Source: Roseateles_E sp005503085
GTDB lineage: Bacteria; Pseudomonadota; Gammaproteobacteria; Burkholderiales; Burkholderiaceae_C
NCBI RefSeq assembly: GCF_028462495.1
Contig: NZ_JAQOWX010000003.1
Span: forward strand, 1 to 64,000
Direction of reading: 5' to 3'
Length of the DNA stretch: 64,000 nucleotides
Shown here piece after piece: positions 44,157 through 54,766 of the stretch. Position 1 is the stretch's first letter, and each line of letters opens with the position of its first letter. Both the position numbers and the translations under genes were made by a program. The notes beneath the pieces were generated by a model. That model saw only the letters and a list, made by a program, of their open reading frames with translations, was not told the DNA's origin and searched no databases.

Positions 44157-45022
44157 GCTAAGCCCACCTCGGCCGGCGACAGCGTGGTGGCCGGCGTCAG
44201 CAATGCTGCCGTGGTGGCCGCGATCAGCGCCGGCGCATCCTCGATCTCGGTGGTCTGCCAGAACGATGGCCCCTGGACCAACTGCGACCGCGCGCGATAA
44301 CCGGCCTGCCGCCATTGCTGCAGGGTCTGCTCGCTGACGGGGCTGAACTGCTGCGCATCGGCGCGCGTGCTCAGCTCGAACCAGGCGAGCTCGCCACCGC
44401 CGGGCGGCGGCACCAGGCGGGCCGCCTCCAGCCCGCTGGCCAGCCCCGGGCTCAGCAGATAGCCGCCAAGCTCCACCGGCTGGCCCAGAGCCAGCTGTTG
44501 GCGCATCTCGTCCATCTGGCCCTTGGCGCCGCCACCGACCATGCCGGCCGCCAGCTTCAGTCGCAGCAACTGCTGCAGCGCCGACTTGCCGGCCGTGACC
44601 GGCTGCCAGAAGCAGTAGTTGCAGGCTTCTGCGACCTGGGCCCCGGCCTCGGCCGCCAGCAGGCAACCAACCCGCTGGCCCCACAACCACAGCGGCACCT
44701 GCCGATGAGCGTCGTCGAGGGCCTGCAGCCAGGTGCAGGCCAGTTTCACATCGGCAATCCAGTCGGACCAGGCGGCGTCGCCGAAGTCGCCATCGCTGTC
44801 GCCGCAGCCGAACAGGTCGATCTGCAGCACGCTGAATCCGGCTGCCGACAGCGCGCGTGCCTGCTGCGCGGCCATGCGGCGCGATTTGTTCATCTCCTCG
44901 CCGAGTGCCTGGATGTGGATCACACGACCACGCAGCACCCCGCCCTGAAAGGGGTGGAACAGGCAAAAGCGCGCGCCTGCGTCAGCGGCGGGCAGGAAGA
45001 ATGCCTGTGTGCGGTTGGCCAC
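44153..45022 (-). CDS. Hydrolase 2, exosortase A system-associated (alpha/beta fold)
   Basis: About 289 residues with a GTG start. FLPAADAGARFCLFHPF is the N-terminal signature, then IDLFGCGDSDGDF (oxyanion region) and LWGQRVGCLLA, where the elbow has Gln-Arg in place of the Ser nucleophile. This suggests altered or absent hydrolase chemistry, a known trait of the TIGR03101 group. It lies 12 bases after the ACP gene and overlaps hydrolase 1. Partner role in a heteromeric thioesterase is possible but unproven. Confidence 0.88.
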   Translation of the reverse strand: MANRTQAFFLPAADAGARFCLFHPFQGGVLRGRVIHIQALGEEMNKSRRMAAQQARALSAAGFSVLQIDLFGCGDSDGDFGDAAWSDWIADVKLACTWLQALDDAHRQVPLWLWGQRVGCLLAAEAGAQVAEACNYCFWQPVTAGKSALQQLLRLKLAAGMVGGGAKGQMDEMRQQLALGQPVELGGYLLSPGLASGLEAARLVPPPGGGELAWFELSTRADAQQFSPVSEQTLQQWRQAGYRARSQLVQGPSFWQTTEIEDAPALIAATTAALLTPATTLSPAEVGLA

Positions 45023-45034
45023 GGGGCGTCGAGG

Positions 45035-45286
45035 TCAAACCGCCAGCTTGGCCGCAACGAAGTCGCTCAGCGAGCCGACGCTGGCAAAGGTCGCACCGTC
45101 GATCTCGTCGTCGCCGATGCTGATGCCCAGCTGTTCCTCGAAGGCAGTGATCAGGCTGACGACCGCCATTGAGTCGAGCTCAGGGATGGCACCAAGCAGG
45201 GCGGTGTCGCGGTCGAAGCTGGTGCCGCGGCCGTTCAGGCTCAGAACCTCGTCAAGAATGCGCAGAACTTGCTTTTCGGCGTCCAT
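45035..45286 (-). CDS. Acyl carrier protein, exosortase A-associated
   Basis: About 83 residues, acidic, four-helix carrier protein. The phosphopantetheine site is the Ser in PELDSMAVVSLI (near residue 39). Compare the DSL motif of AcpP, here DSM, which is typical of dedicated secondary-metabolism carriers. It opens the minus-strand operon and is divergent from the acyl-CoA ligase at 45499. It probably receives an acyl or aminoacyl group from that ligase. There is no clear ribosome site. Confidence 0.93.
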   Translation of the reverse strand: MDAEKQVLRILDEVLSLNGRGTSFDRDTALLGAIPELDSMAVVSLITAFEEQLGISIGDDEIDGATFASVGSLSDFVAAKLAV

Positions 45287-45498
45287 GTTTTTTCTATGTT
45301 TTCCCAGGGGCGAAGCTGCCCACGACTGCGGCGCATCTTAACTGTGCGCCCGGCTCCTTCCGTGTCGGGGTGCCCCCTTATCCTGAGGGGCGTGGCGGCA
45401 GGATGTCACGCAGGTTTTGCATAGGCGGCGCGGCCCCCTGTACGATGCGGCTCCGGCCGTGCTTCGGGCTTGCCAGCGAGTGCCGCCCCCTATATTCG
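45287..45498. promoter_or_regulatory. Divergent promoter region between ACP and acyl-CoA ligase genes
   Basis: 212 bases that must hold promoters for the 15-kb minus operon and for the plus-strand ligase operon. I see no convincing sigma-54 site and no strong sigma-70 pair. TATATT at 45491-45496 lies only two bases before the ligase ATG and would make a leaderless or near-leaderless message if used. Confidence 0.45.
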
Positions 45499-47123
<1,625 letters not shown>

Positions 47124-47127
<4 letters not shown>

Positions 47128-48371
47128 GCGAGAGTCCCGTGAAGAAACCGCCGCAGCATGCGGCGATGAGCCAGTTCCCGCTGCAGGACGGCGAGTTGAT
47201 CGTCGGTGGCAAGCGGCTCTCGCTGCTGGCCGAGCAGGTCGGACAGACGCCGTTCTATGCCTATGACCGGCGCCTGCTGCGTGAGCGTGTGGCCAGTCTG
47301 CGCGCTGCGCTGCCGGCCGGCATCAAGCTGCACTATGCGATGAAGGCCAACCCGATGCCGGCCGTCGTCGCGCTGATGGCGGGCCTGGTGGACGGCATCG
47401 ACGTGGCCTCGGCGGGCGAGCTGAAGGTGGCGCTGGACGCCGGGGCCGACCCGGCCGAGATCAGCTTTGCCGGGCCGGCCAAGCGCGATATCGAGCTGCG
47501 CCAGGCGGTGGCCGCCGGTGTGCTGGTCAATGTGGAGAGCCTGCGCGAGCTGCCGGTGCTGGCGGCGGTGGCGGCCGAACTGGGCCTGCCGGCGCGGGTG
47601 GCGATACGCGTCAACCCCGATTTCGAGCTGAAGGGCTCGGGCATGAAGATGAGCGGCGGCCCCAAGCAGTTCGGCATCGATGCCGAACTGGTGCCGGCGG
47701 CGCTGGCCGAGGTCGGGCGCCTGGGCCTGGCGTTTGAGGGCTTCCACCTGTTCGCCGGTTCGCAGAACCTCAAGCCCGAGGCGATTTGCGAGGCCCAGCA
47801 GAAATGCTACGAGCTGGCGCTGCGCCTGGCGGCCGATGCGCCCGGCCCGGTCAAGTTCCTGAACCTCGGTGGCGGCTTCGGCATCCCCTACTTCCCCGGC
47901 GAGCAGGCGCTGGATCTGGCGCCGATCGGCGCCAATCTGCAGGCGATTGCCGAGCGGGCGGCCAGCGAGCTGCCGCAGGCGGAACTGGTGATCGAGCTGG
48001 GCCGCTATCTGGTCGGCGAGGCGGGGGTCTATGTGGCGCGCATCGTCGACCGCAAGGTCTCGCGCGGCCAGGTCTATCTGCTCTGCGACGGAGGCCTGCA
48101 CCACCACCTGTCGGCCTCGGGCAATTTCGGCCAGGTGATACGCAAGAACTATCCGGCGATGATCAGCCAGACACGCGCTGAGGCTGGCGTCGAGAGCGCC
48201 TCGGTGGTGGGGCCGCTGTGCACGCCGCTGGATCTGCTGGCCGACAAGATGGAGCTCGCAGCGGCCCAGCCGGGCGATCTGGCCGTCGTGTTCCAGTCCG
48301 GGGCCTACGGCGCCAGCGCCAGCCCGCAGGGCTTCCTGGGGCATCCGGCGGTGGTCGAGGTGCTGGTGTGA
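47124..48371 (+). CDS. PLP-dependent decarboxylase, exosortase A-associated
   Basis: About 415 residues, alanine-racemase/DAP-decarboxylase fold III. The PLP Lys lies in HYAMKANPMPAV (near residue 73). The glycine-rich phosphate loop is LNLGGGFGIPYFPGE, and the substrate/active Cys region is SVVGPLCTPLDLLAD. Relatives decarboxylate D-centre amino acids such as meso-DAP, ornithine or arginine. In the TIGR03099 group the substrate is unknown; it may act on a ligase- or ACP-bound amino acid. ATGA overlap with the ligase. Confidence 0.93.
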
Positions 48372-48407
48372 GCCGGGCCGCCTGAGCTCTCTTGGAAGGG
48401 ACCATCG

Positions 48408-48974
48408 ATGCAAATCCTGATCTATGGTTCCCGTGATTTTTCGCTGACCGTGGCTGAGCTTGCCAGGCATTGCGGCCATGAGGTGCTCGGCAAGATTGAC
48501 GACAGCGGCAGCGGCGACGGCGTGCTTGGCAGCTTCGATCAGGTGTGCATTTCGCATCCACCCGGCCGTTGCGGCCTGGTGCTGGCGATCGGCTACAAGA
48601 ATCTGGCTGCGCGTTGGCGTGTCTGGCAACAGGTGCTTGCCGCCGGCTATGCCACGCCCAACCTTGTCCATCCGCGTGCCTATGTCGCCGACAGCGCGGT
48701 GCTCGGCCCGGGCTGCATGGTGATGGCCGGCGCCCTGGTCGATGTGCGCGCGCGCATCGGTGCCGCCAGCGTGCTGTGGCCAGGCGCCTGCATCAGCCAC
48801 GACAGCGAGCTGGGTTCCAACTGCTTCATCTCACCGAACGCCACCTTGTGCGGCCATGTCAACCTGGGTGCCGACAGCTTTGTGGGCGCGGGCGCGGCGA
48901 TTGCCGATCACCAGCAGTTGCCGCCCGGCAGCCGCCTGAAACTGCTGGAGCGCTTTCCTGAGCCGAGCCGCTGA
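48408..48974 (+). CDS. Sugar O/N-acyltransferase, NeuD-like (hexapeptide repeats)
   Basis: About 188 residues. The N-terminus ILIYGSRDFSLTVAEL is a Rossmann-like sugar-binding domain. The C-terminal half is a left-handed beta-helix with [LIV]-G-x4 hexapeptides (DSAVLGPGCMVMAGALVDV and ISPNATLCGHVNLGA). A catalytic His is plausible in LWPGACISHDSE. It is the NeuD/PglD class that acetylates amino sugars. GGAAGGG lies seven bases ahead of its ATG. It is the first gene of a five-gene sugar-modification block. Confidence 0.86.
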   Translation: MQILIYGSRDFSLTVAELARHCGHEVLGKIDDSGSGDGVLGSFDQVCISHPPGRCGLVLAIGYKNLAARWRVWQQVLAAGYATPNLVHPRAYVADSAVLGPGCMVMAGALVDVRARIGAASVLWPGACISHDSELGSNCFISPNATLCGHVNLGADSFVGAGAAIADHQQLPPGSRLKLLERFPEPSR

Positions 48975-49681
48975 TGCGACTGGTGGTCCTGCAATCGAAC
49001 TACATCCCGTGGAAGGGCTACTTCGACCTGATCCATGACGCCGATGTGTTCATCTTTTATGACGATGTGCAGTACACCAAGAACGATTGGCGCAACCGCA
49101 ACCGGATCAAGACCGCGCGGGGCAGCCAGTGGCTGACGATACCGACCGGCATCGATGCGAAGCGCCTGGTCTGCGAAGTGGAGTTGATCGATCCCGGCTG
49201 GCAGCGGTCGCACTGGGACAGCCTGCGCCACAGCTATGGCCAAAGCCCGTTCTTTGGTCATTACAGGCCGTTCTTTGAGGAGATCTATCTTGCGCATGCC
49301 TGGCGATATCTGTCGGAGCTGAATCAGCACATGATTCGACGCATTGCCACCGAATTGCTGGGCCTGCGCACGCGCTTCGAGGACTCGCGCAGCTACTCGC
49401 TCAGCGGTGAGAAACAGGAGCGCCTGCTTGATCTGGTGCGCCAGAGCGGAGCCAGCCACTATCTGTCCGGACCGGCGGCTCGTGCCTATATCGAGCCGGC
49501 ACGCTTTGCCGAACTGGGCGTGGAGTTGCAGTGGAAGGACTATGCCGGCTACCCCGAATACGGGCAGGCACATCCGCCGTTCGAGCATGGGGTGAGCATT
49601 GTCGACCTGTTGTTCCATGTCGGACCCGCAGCGCCGACCTATATCTGGGGATGGCGCGACGCAACAGCCCTGCGATCATGA
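48974..49681 (+). CDS. WbqC family protein
   Basis: About 235 residues. It starts VVLQSNYIPWKGYFDLI, the strong signature of the WbqC family, and continues YDDVQYTKNDWRNRN and SQWLTIP. WbqC-like proteins are frequent in O-antigen and capsule loci near amino-sugar transaminases; activity is thought to be amide-bond formation on amino sugars, with limited evidence. Its ATG overlaps the previous stop by one base and its stop overlaps the GtrA-like gene by four. Confidence 0.92.
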   Translation: MRLVVLQSNYIPWKGYFDLIHDADVFIFYDDVQYTKNDWRNRNRIKTARGSQWLTIPTGIDAKRLVCEVELIDPGWQRSHWDSLRHSYGQSPFFGHYRPFFEEIYLAHAWRYLSELNQHMIRRIATELLGLRTRFEDSRSYSLSGEKQERLLDLVRQSGASHYLSGPAARAYIEPARFAELGVELQWKDYAGYPEYGQAHPPFEHGVSIVDLLFHVGPAAPTYIWGWRDATALRS

Positions 49682-50088
49682 GCACCCGACGACAGTTGCT
49701 GCGTTACGGCATCGTCGGGCTGAGTTCGAATGCGCTGGGTTATCTGCTGTACCTGGGGCTGACAGCGCTGGGTCTCGGCCCTAAGCTGGCCATGTCGCTG
49801 CTCTATCTGGTCGGGGTGCTGCAGACCTTTGTGTTCAATCGGCGCTGGACCTTTGGGCATGGCGGGGGGCATGGGCCGGCCTTCGGTCGCTATCTGGCGG
49901 CCTATGGCCTGGGCTACCTGCTCAATCTGGCAGTGTTGTATCTGTTGGTAGATCGCTGGGGCCAGCCCCACGCGATCGTGCAGGCTGTGATGATCTTCGT
50001 ATTGGCCGGCCTGCTGTTTGTGCTTCAGAAGTTCTGGGTGTTTCGAGTTCCGGCTTCGACGCACCGCGATACGGAGACATCAGGATGA
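49678..50088 (+). CDS. GtrA-like flippase
   Basis: About 136 residues with four predicted membrane helices, the usual GtrA size. RQLLRYGIVGLSSNALGYLL opens the protein, then LQTFVFNRRWTF and a final LQKFWVF, both hallmarks (N-x3-FxF type). GtrA proteins move undecaprenyl-linked single sugars across the inner membrane. The GT-C enzyme at 51209 is a likely user of the flipped sugar. Confidence 0.93.
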   Translation: MSTRRQLLRYGIVGLSSNALGYLLYLGLTALGLGPKLAMSLLYLVGVLQTFVFNRRWTFGHGGGHGPAFGRYLAAYGLGYLLNLAVLYLLVDRWGQPHAIVQAVMIFVLAGLLFVLQKFWVFRVPASTHRDTETSG

Positions 50089-51209
50089 TCCCCTTCAACA
50101 AGCCCTATATGACGGGCAAGGAGCTGTGGTACATCGCGCAAGCCCATGCCAACGGACATCTGGCCGGCGATGGCGACTTCACCAAGCGCTGCGGGCGCTG
50201 GATCGAGGAGCGCACCGGTACGCACAGGGCCTTGCTGACTCATTCCTGCACCGGTGCGCTGGAGATGGCGGCGATGCTGGCCGGGCTGGGGCCGGGCGAC
50301 GAGGTCATCCTGCCTTCCTACACCTTTGTATCGACAGCCAATGCCTTTGTGCTGCGCGGCGCGGTGCCAGTCTTTGTCGATGTCCGCCCCGACACGCTCA
50401 ATATCGACGAAGACAAGATCGAGGCCGCGATCACGCCGCGGACCAAGGCCATCATGCCGGTGCATTACGCGGGCATCGCCTGCGAGATGGACACCATCAT
50501 GGAGATCGCCCGGCGCCACGGACTGCTGGTGATCGAGGATGCGGCACAAGGGGTGATGGCCAGCTACAAGGGGCGCCCGCTCGGCAGCATCGGGCATATG
50601 GGGGCTTTTTCCTTTCACGAGACCAAGAACATCATCTCGGGCGAGGGGGGGGCCTTGCTCGTCAACGATGCTCGCTTTGTCGAGCGGGCCGAGATCATCC
50701 GTGAGAAGGGCACCAATCGCAGCCAGTTCTTTCGCGGCCAGGTGGACAAGTACACCTGGGTCGATTGCGGTTCGTCCTATCTGCCCAGCGAGCTGGTGTC
50801 GGCGTTTTTGCTGGCGCAGATGGAAGAGGCCGACCCGATCACGCAGCGGCGGCTGCAGCTCTGGTCGACCTACCACCGCTTCTTCGCCCAGGCCGAGCAG
50901 GCCGGCTGGTTGCGCCGTCCGACCGTGCCCGAGGGTTGCATGCACAACGCCCATATGTACTATCTGCTGCTGCCCAATCTGGAGCAGCGCAGTCATTTCA
51001 TTGCGGGCATGAAGGCCTCAGGCATAGGCACGGTCTTCCACTATGTGCCGCTGCACAACTCACCGTTTGGCAGCCGGGTCGGCCGGCTCGGCGGCCCGAT
51101 CGAGCACACCCAGAAACTCAGTGAGCGGCTGGTTCGCCTGCCGCTATGGCTGGGTCTGGAGGAACACCAGAGCGAGGTGATCCAGACCGCGCTGTCGCTG
51201 CTGCATTGA
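50085..51209 (+). CDS. DegT/WecE-type sugar aminotransferase
   Basis: About 374 residues. It starts MIPFNKPYMTGKELWYIAQA, close to WecE/RffA, which makes TDP-4-amino-4,6-dideoxygalactose. PLP motifs are LTHSCTGALEMAAML, VIEDAAQGVMASY and the Schiff-base Lys in FSFHETKNIISGEGG. The subtype (Fuc4N or another 4-amino sugar) is inferred. A run of eight G lies at 50645-50652, inside the conserved SGEGGALL motif. Overlaps GtrA-like and GT-C genes. Confidence 0.9.
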   Translation: MIPFNKPYMTGKELWYIAQAHANGHLAGDGDFTKRCGRWIEERTGTHRALLTHSCTGALEMAAMLAGLGPGDEVILPSYTFVSTANAFVLRGAVPVFVDVRPDTLNIDEDKIEAAITPRTKAIMPVHYAGIACEMDTIMEIARRHGLLVIEDAAQGVMASYKGRPLGSIGHMGAFSFHETKNIISGEGGALLVNDARFVERAEIIREKGTNRSQFFRGQVDKYTWVDCGSSYLPSELVSAFLLAQMEEADPITQRRLQLWSTYHRFFAQAEQAGWLRRPTVPEGCMHNAHMYYLLLPNLEQRSHFIAGMKASGIGTVFHYVPLHNSPFGSRVGRLGGPIEHTQKLSERLVRLPLWLGLEEHQSEVIQTALSLLH

Positions 51210-52795
51210 TGCAGGCGCTCGGCATCGGGATGGAACCGCGCATCGCGCGGGGAGCGCTGCTGTGGGCGGCGCTTGCCGCGCTTTGCATCACCGCTCTTTG
51301 GTTCGCGCTCGGCTGGCGCTACGGTTTCGACCTCGCTGACGAAGGCTATCTCTGGTACGGGGCCCAGCGCGTGCTGCACGGCGAAGTGCCGATGCGCGAC
51401 TTCATGGCCTACGACATCGGCCGCTACTACTGGTTGGCCGCCGCCATGCGCCTGCTCGGCGATGAGGGCATTCTTGCGGCACGGCTGGGCGCGGTGGCCT
51501 ACCAGTTGCTCGGCACGGGGCTCGGCGTCTATCTGGTACTTCGTGTGGTGCCGGCGGCGGGCCTTGGCCGCCTCGCGCTGGCCCTGCTGACAGCCGCGCT
51601 GCTGACGATCTGGGTCTACCCCTACTACAAGGTGTTCGATCATGGCACCAGCGTCATGATTGTGGCGCTGCTGGTGCTGATGCTGGGCTCGCGCCGACGC
51701 ACCGCCTGGTTCAGCGCTGGCCTGTTGCTGGGGCTGGCTGCGATGATGGGTCGCAACCACGGCGTTTACGGGGCGGTGGCAGTCGGCGGCGTGTTGCTGC
51801 TGCTGTGGTTCAAGCAGACTGATCGGCCGGGCACATTGCGCCTGGGCCTGGTCTTCGCGGCCGGCGTGGTTGTGGGCTTCAGTCCGACATTCTGGATGAT
51901 GGCCGTGGTACCGGGCTTCCAGGAAGCATTCATCGCCAGCATCTTGATGCTTCTGCGCAGCGGTAGCACCAATATCGGCCTGCCGGTGCCGTGGCCCTGG
52001 ATGGTCGATGTCGCGCAAGCCGGCGGCATCATCGGCGCTGCGCGGATTCTGGTCGGGCTCGGGTTCGTGCTCATTCTGCTCGTGCCGCTGCTCATCCTTG
52101 CCCGCTTGATCGCTGGAGGTCAGCCACTGCAGCGACCCGCGAACCAACTGCTGGTGGCCGCCGCGCTGGCTGGCTGGCCTTATGCGCACTACGCATTCTC
52201 GCGTGCCGACTTGACCCACCTGGCCCTGGGCATCTTTCCCCTGCTACTTGCCTCGCTTGGTGCCGCAGCGCTACGCGGCGTGCGACTGGCATCTGTGCTG
52301 GGCGCCGCGCTGTTGGCGGGCTCGATGCTGGCGCTGTCGTTGGAGCAGCCTTATCTGGCGCACCGGCTGCTGAGCCGCAAGCTGCTCAGCGCCAGCGTCA
52401 CGGGGCAAACCCTGCATATGTACCCCTCCGTCGCCAAGCGGTACCTGGCCTGCAGCGCGGCGTTGGCGGCGTATCCGGAGGCCGGCGAGCGCTTTCTGGC
52501 GGTGCCCGATATGCCCAGCCTCTATGCAATCCAGCGCTCCCGCATGCCGATCTGGGAGATTTACTCGCTGTTTCCTCGCGATACGGCCTTCGAGCATGCC
52601 GAACTGGGTCGTCTGCAGGCGGCACCGCCGCGGCTGGTGCTCTTGTCAGATCATGCGCTCGACGGGAGACCCGAGCAGCGCTACAGCCGATTGCATCCAG
52701 TGCTTTATGACTGGATCACGACCGAGTTCGAGCCTGTCTCATCGGCATCCTCCGCACTCGATCCGGAGCTGACCATCCTGCGGCCGCGTCCTTGA
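51209..52795 (+). CDS. Membrane glycosyltransferase, GT-C type (ArnT/PMT-like)
   Basis: About 528 residues with about eleven predicted helices. FDLADEGYLWYGAQRVL early in the first periplasmic loop carries the Asp-Glu typical of GT-C catalysts, followed by GEVPMRDFMAYDIGRYYW. The C-terminal 120 residues are a soluble periplasmic domain. It would transfer a sugar from an undecaprenyl carrier onto the glycan in the periplasm, using the GtrA-like protein as supplier. ATG overlaps the aminotransferase stop by one base. Last gene of this plus-strand block. Confidence 0.83.
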   Translation: MQALGIGMEPRIARGALLWAALAALCITALWFALGWRYGFDLADEGYLWYGAQRVLHGEVPMRDFMAYDIGRYYWLAAAMRLLGDEGILAARLGAVAYQLLGTGLGVYLVLRVVPAAGLGRLALALLTAALLTIWVYPYYKVFDHGTSVMIVALLVLMLGSRRRTAWFSAGLLLGLAAMMGRNHGVYGAVAVGGVLLLLWFKQTDRPGTLRLGLVFAAGVVVGFSPTFWMMAVVPGFQEAFIASILMLLRSGSTNIGLPVPWPWMVDVAQAGGIIGAARILVGLGFVLILLVPLLILARLIAGGQPLQRPANQLLVAAALAGWPYAHYAFSRADLTHLALGIFPLLLASLGAAALRGVRLASVLGAALLAGSMLALSLEQPYLAHRLLSRKLLSASVTGQTLHMYPSVAKRYLACSAALAAYPEAGERFLAVPDMPSLYAIQRSRMPIWEIYSLFPRDTAFEHAELGRLQAAPPRLVLLSDHALDGRPEQRYSRLHPVLYDWITTEFEPVSSASSALDPELTILRPRP

Positions 52796-52808
52796 ATGAT
52801 CGTAGCGC

Positions 52809-54713
52809 TCAGTGCGCCAGCTCGTACAAGGCCGAGCCGTCGCCCTGGTCCTTGACCAGGCGCACGGCCGGCGTGCGCGGCAGGTGCTGGATGCCGCTGG
52901 CGCTTGAGCTGAAGCGCAGCCGGATGCCCGGCACCGGCAGGATGCGCCAGTTGCCGTCGGCCGAGGGGTTGAAGCGCTTGACCGTGCTCAGGTACTGGGC
53001 CAGCGCCTCGCGGTTCTCGTCGGGCGCGTCGATCACGATGCGCTCGGCGCCCAGGCCCGGGAAACCGCCGCCGCCGTTGGCGCGGTAGTTGTTGGTGACG
53101 ACCAGGAACTCGGCGGCCGCGTCAACGGGCTTGCCCTGGTAGCGCAGATTGACGATGCGGTGGCCCTGGGCCGGGCTGCGTTTGCCCTCGACATCGTAGC
53201 GAGCCGGCTGGCTGACATCGATCTCGTAGCTGACGCCCTCTACCGTGTCGAAGTTGTAGGAGCGAAAGCCCGGCTCGATCAGCGCCTGCTCGGCCGGCCC
53301 CTTGGGGTCGATCTGCCGGAACTGGCCGGCTGACATCTCCAGCCATTCGCGCAGCTCGGCGCCCGTGATCTTCACCGCCTTGATGGTGTTGGGGTAGACA
53401 TAGAGATCGGCCACATGCTTGATCGCGACCGGGCCGGCCGGGATGTCGGTGTAATTGCTCCAGCCCTGGCGCCCGCCGGCCTTGAAGGGCGCGGCGGCCG
53501 AGAGCAGCGGCAGCTTTTCATAGGCCGTGCCGCGCACCGCGCGTGCCACATAGGCCAGCTGGGCCTGGGCGACGACCTGGACCGAGGGGTCGTCGGCCAC
53601 CTGGGCGAAGTAGCTGTGGATAGGCGCCTCGGTGATGGCCACCTGGCTGCGCACATAGTCCAGCGTCTGCTGGTGTTCGACCGCAATCGTCTGCGCCACC
53701 ATCGGATCGGCCTCGACCAGCGCACGCCGGCTGCTGCGCTGGTAGATCGCGCGAATCTCGGCGCGGCTCTCGACCACCTTCCAGGCGCCGCTGCTGTTGT
53801 CCAGCTTCAGATCGATCACGCCCAGATGATCGCCCCAGCGGCCCGGCATCACGCTGGGCACACCAAAGATGCTGCCGCGCACCAGATCCACGCCGGGGTA
53901 GCCGGCGAAGGTGGGGCTGGGGAACTCGGCATGGGCATGGCCCAGCAGCAAGGTGTCAACACCTGGCACCCGGGCCAGCTGGGCGGCCACGTTCTCGGCG
54001 AATTTGGGCTGCTCGGTCTTCTCGAAGCCGCTGTGCGCGATCGCCACCACCAGCTCGGCGCCGGCCGCGCGCATCTCGGGCAGATAGCGCCGGGCCGCCT
54101 CGATGATGTCCAGCGCCTGGACCCGGCCCTCCAGATGCTGGCGGTCCCACTGCATGATTTGCGGCGGCACAAAGCCGATCACGCCGATCTTCAGCGCATG
54201 GCTCTGACCGGCCTCATCGACGAGCGTGCGCTGCAGGATCACATAGGGCGTGAAGGCCGGCTTGCCGCTGCCGGCCTCGACCACATTGGCGCTGACATAG
54301 GGGAATTGCGCGCCGGCGATGGCCTGGCGCAGGAACGGCAGGCCATAGTTGAACTCGTGGTTGCCGATATTGGCGGCGTCCACCTTCAGCAGGTTCAGCA
54401 CCTTGTAGGCCGGGTGCACGGCGTCCTTGGCCAGCGGCTTGACCCGTGCCACCACATCGCCCAGCGGATTGCCCTGCAGCAGATCACCGTTGTCAAACAG
54501 CAGGCTGTTCCTGGCCTCGGCCCGCGCCGCCTTGATCAGGCTGACGGTCTTGGCCAGGCCGTATTCATCGGTGCTCTTGTCCTGGTAGTAGTCGTAGTTC
54601 AGCAGGTTCATATGCACATCGCTGGTCTGCAGGATGCGCAGCTTCAGCTCGGCGGCTCGGGCGCCGCCGGCCAGGGACAGCAGGATCAGGAGGAGGGCAC
54701 GGGTTGGATTCAT
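52809..54713 (-). CDS. 2',3'-cyclic-nucleotide 2'-phosphodiesterase/3'-nucleotidase (CpdB-like)
   Basis: About 634 residues. Signal peptide MNPTRALLLILLSLAGGARA sends it to the periplasm. Metallophosphatase motifs are LQTSDVHMNL, FDNGDLLQGN, NIGNHEFNYG and LLGHAHAEFP, with a 5'-nucleotidase C-terminal domain including VTNNYRANGGGGFPG. It hydrolyses 2',3'-cyclic nucleotides and 3'-nucleotides for scavenging. An ATG at 54767 overlaps the histidine-kinase stop and would add 18 residues, so translational coupling is possible even if the signal peptide starts at 54713. Confidence 0.92.
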   Translation of the reverse strand: MNPTRALLLILLSLAGGARAAELKLRILQTSDVHMNLLNYDYYQDKSTDEYGLAKTVSLIKAARAEARNSLLFDNGDLLQGNPLGDVVARVKPLAKDAVHPAYKVLNLLKVDAANIGNHEFNYGLPFLRQAIAGAQFPYVSANVVEAGSGKPAFTPYVILQRTLVDEAGQSHALKIGVIGFVPPQIMQWDRQHLEGRVQALDIIEAARRYLPEMRAAGAELVVAIAHSGFEKTEQPKFAENVAAQLARVPGVDTLLLGHAHAEFPSPTFAGYPGVDLVRGSIFGVPSVMPGRWGDHLGVIDLKLDNSSGAWKVVESRAEIRAIYQRSSRRALVEADPMVAQTIAVEHQQTLDYVRSQVAITEAPIHSYFAQVADDPSVQVVAQAQLAYVARAVRGTAYEKLPLLSAAAPFKAGGRQGWSNYTDIPAGPVAIKHVADLYVYPNTIKAVKITGAELREWLEMSAGQFRQIDPKGPAEQALIEPGFRSYNFDTVEGVSYEIDVSQPARYDVEGKRSPAQGHRIVNLRYQGKPVDAAAEFLVVTNNYRANGGGGFPGLGAERIVIDAPDENREALAQYLSTVKRFNPSADGNWRILPVPGIRLRFSSSASGIQHLPRTPAVRLVKDQGDGSALYELAH

Positions 54714-54766
54714 CGGGATGGGCGAGGGCAGGGGAGCCGGCATGCTAGCAGGCCGGTCTTGACGCA

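Noticed and set aside
45491..45496. TATATT as the -10 box of the acyl-CoA ligase gene
   Set aside because: Only two bases lie before the ATG, and no -35 box stands at the right distance; it would require a leaderless message.
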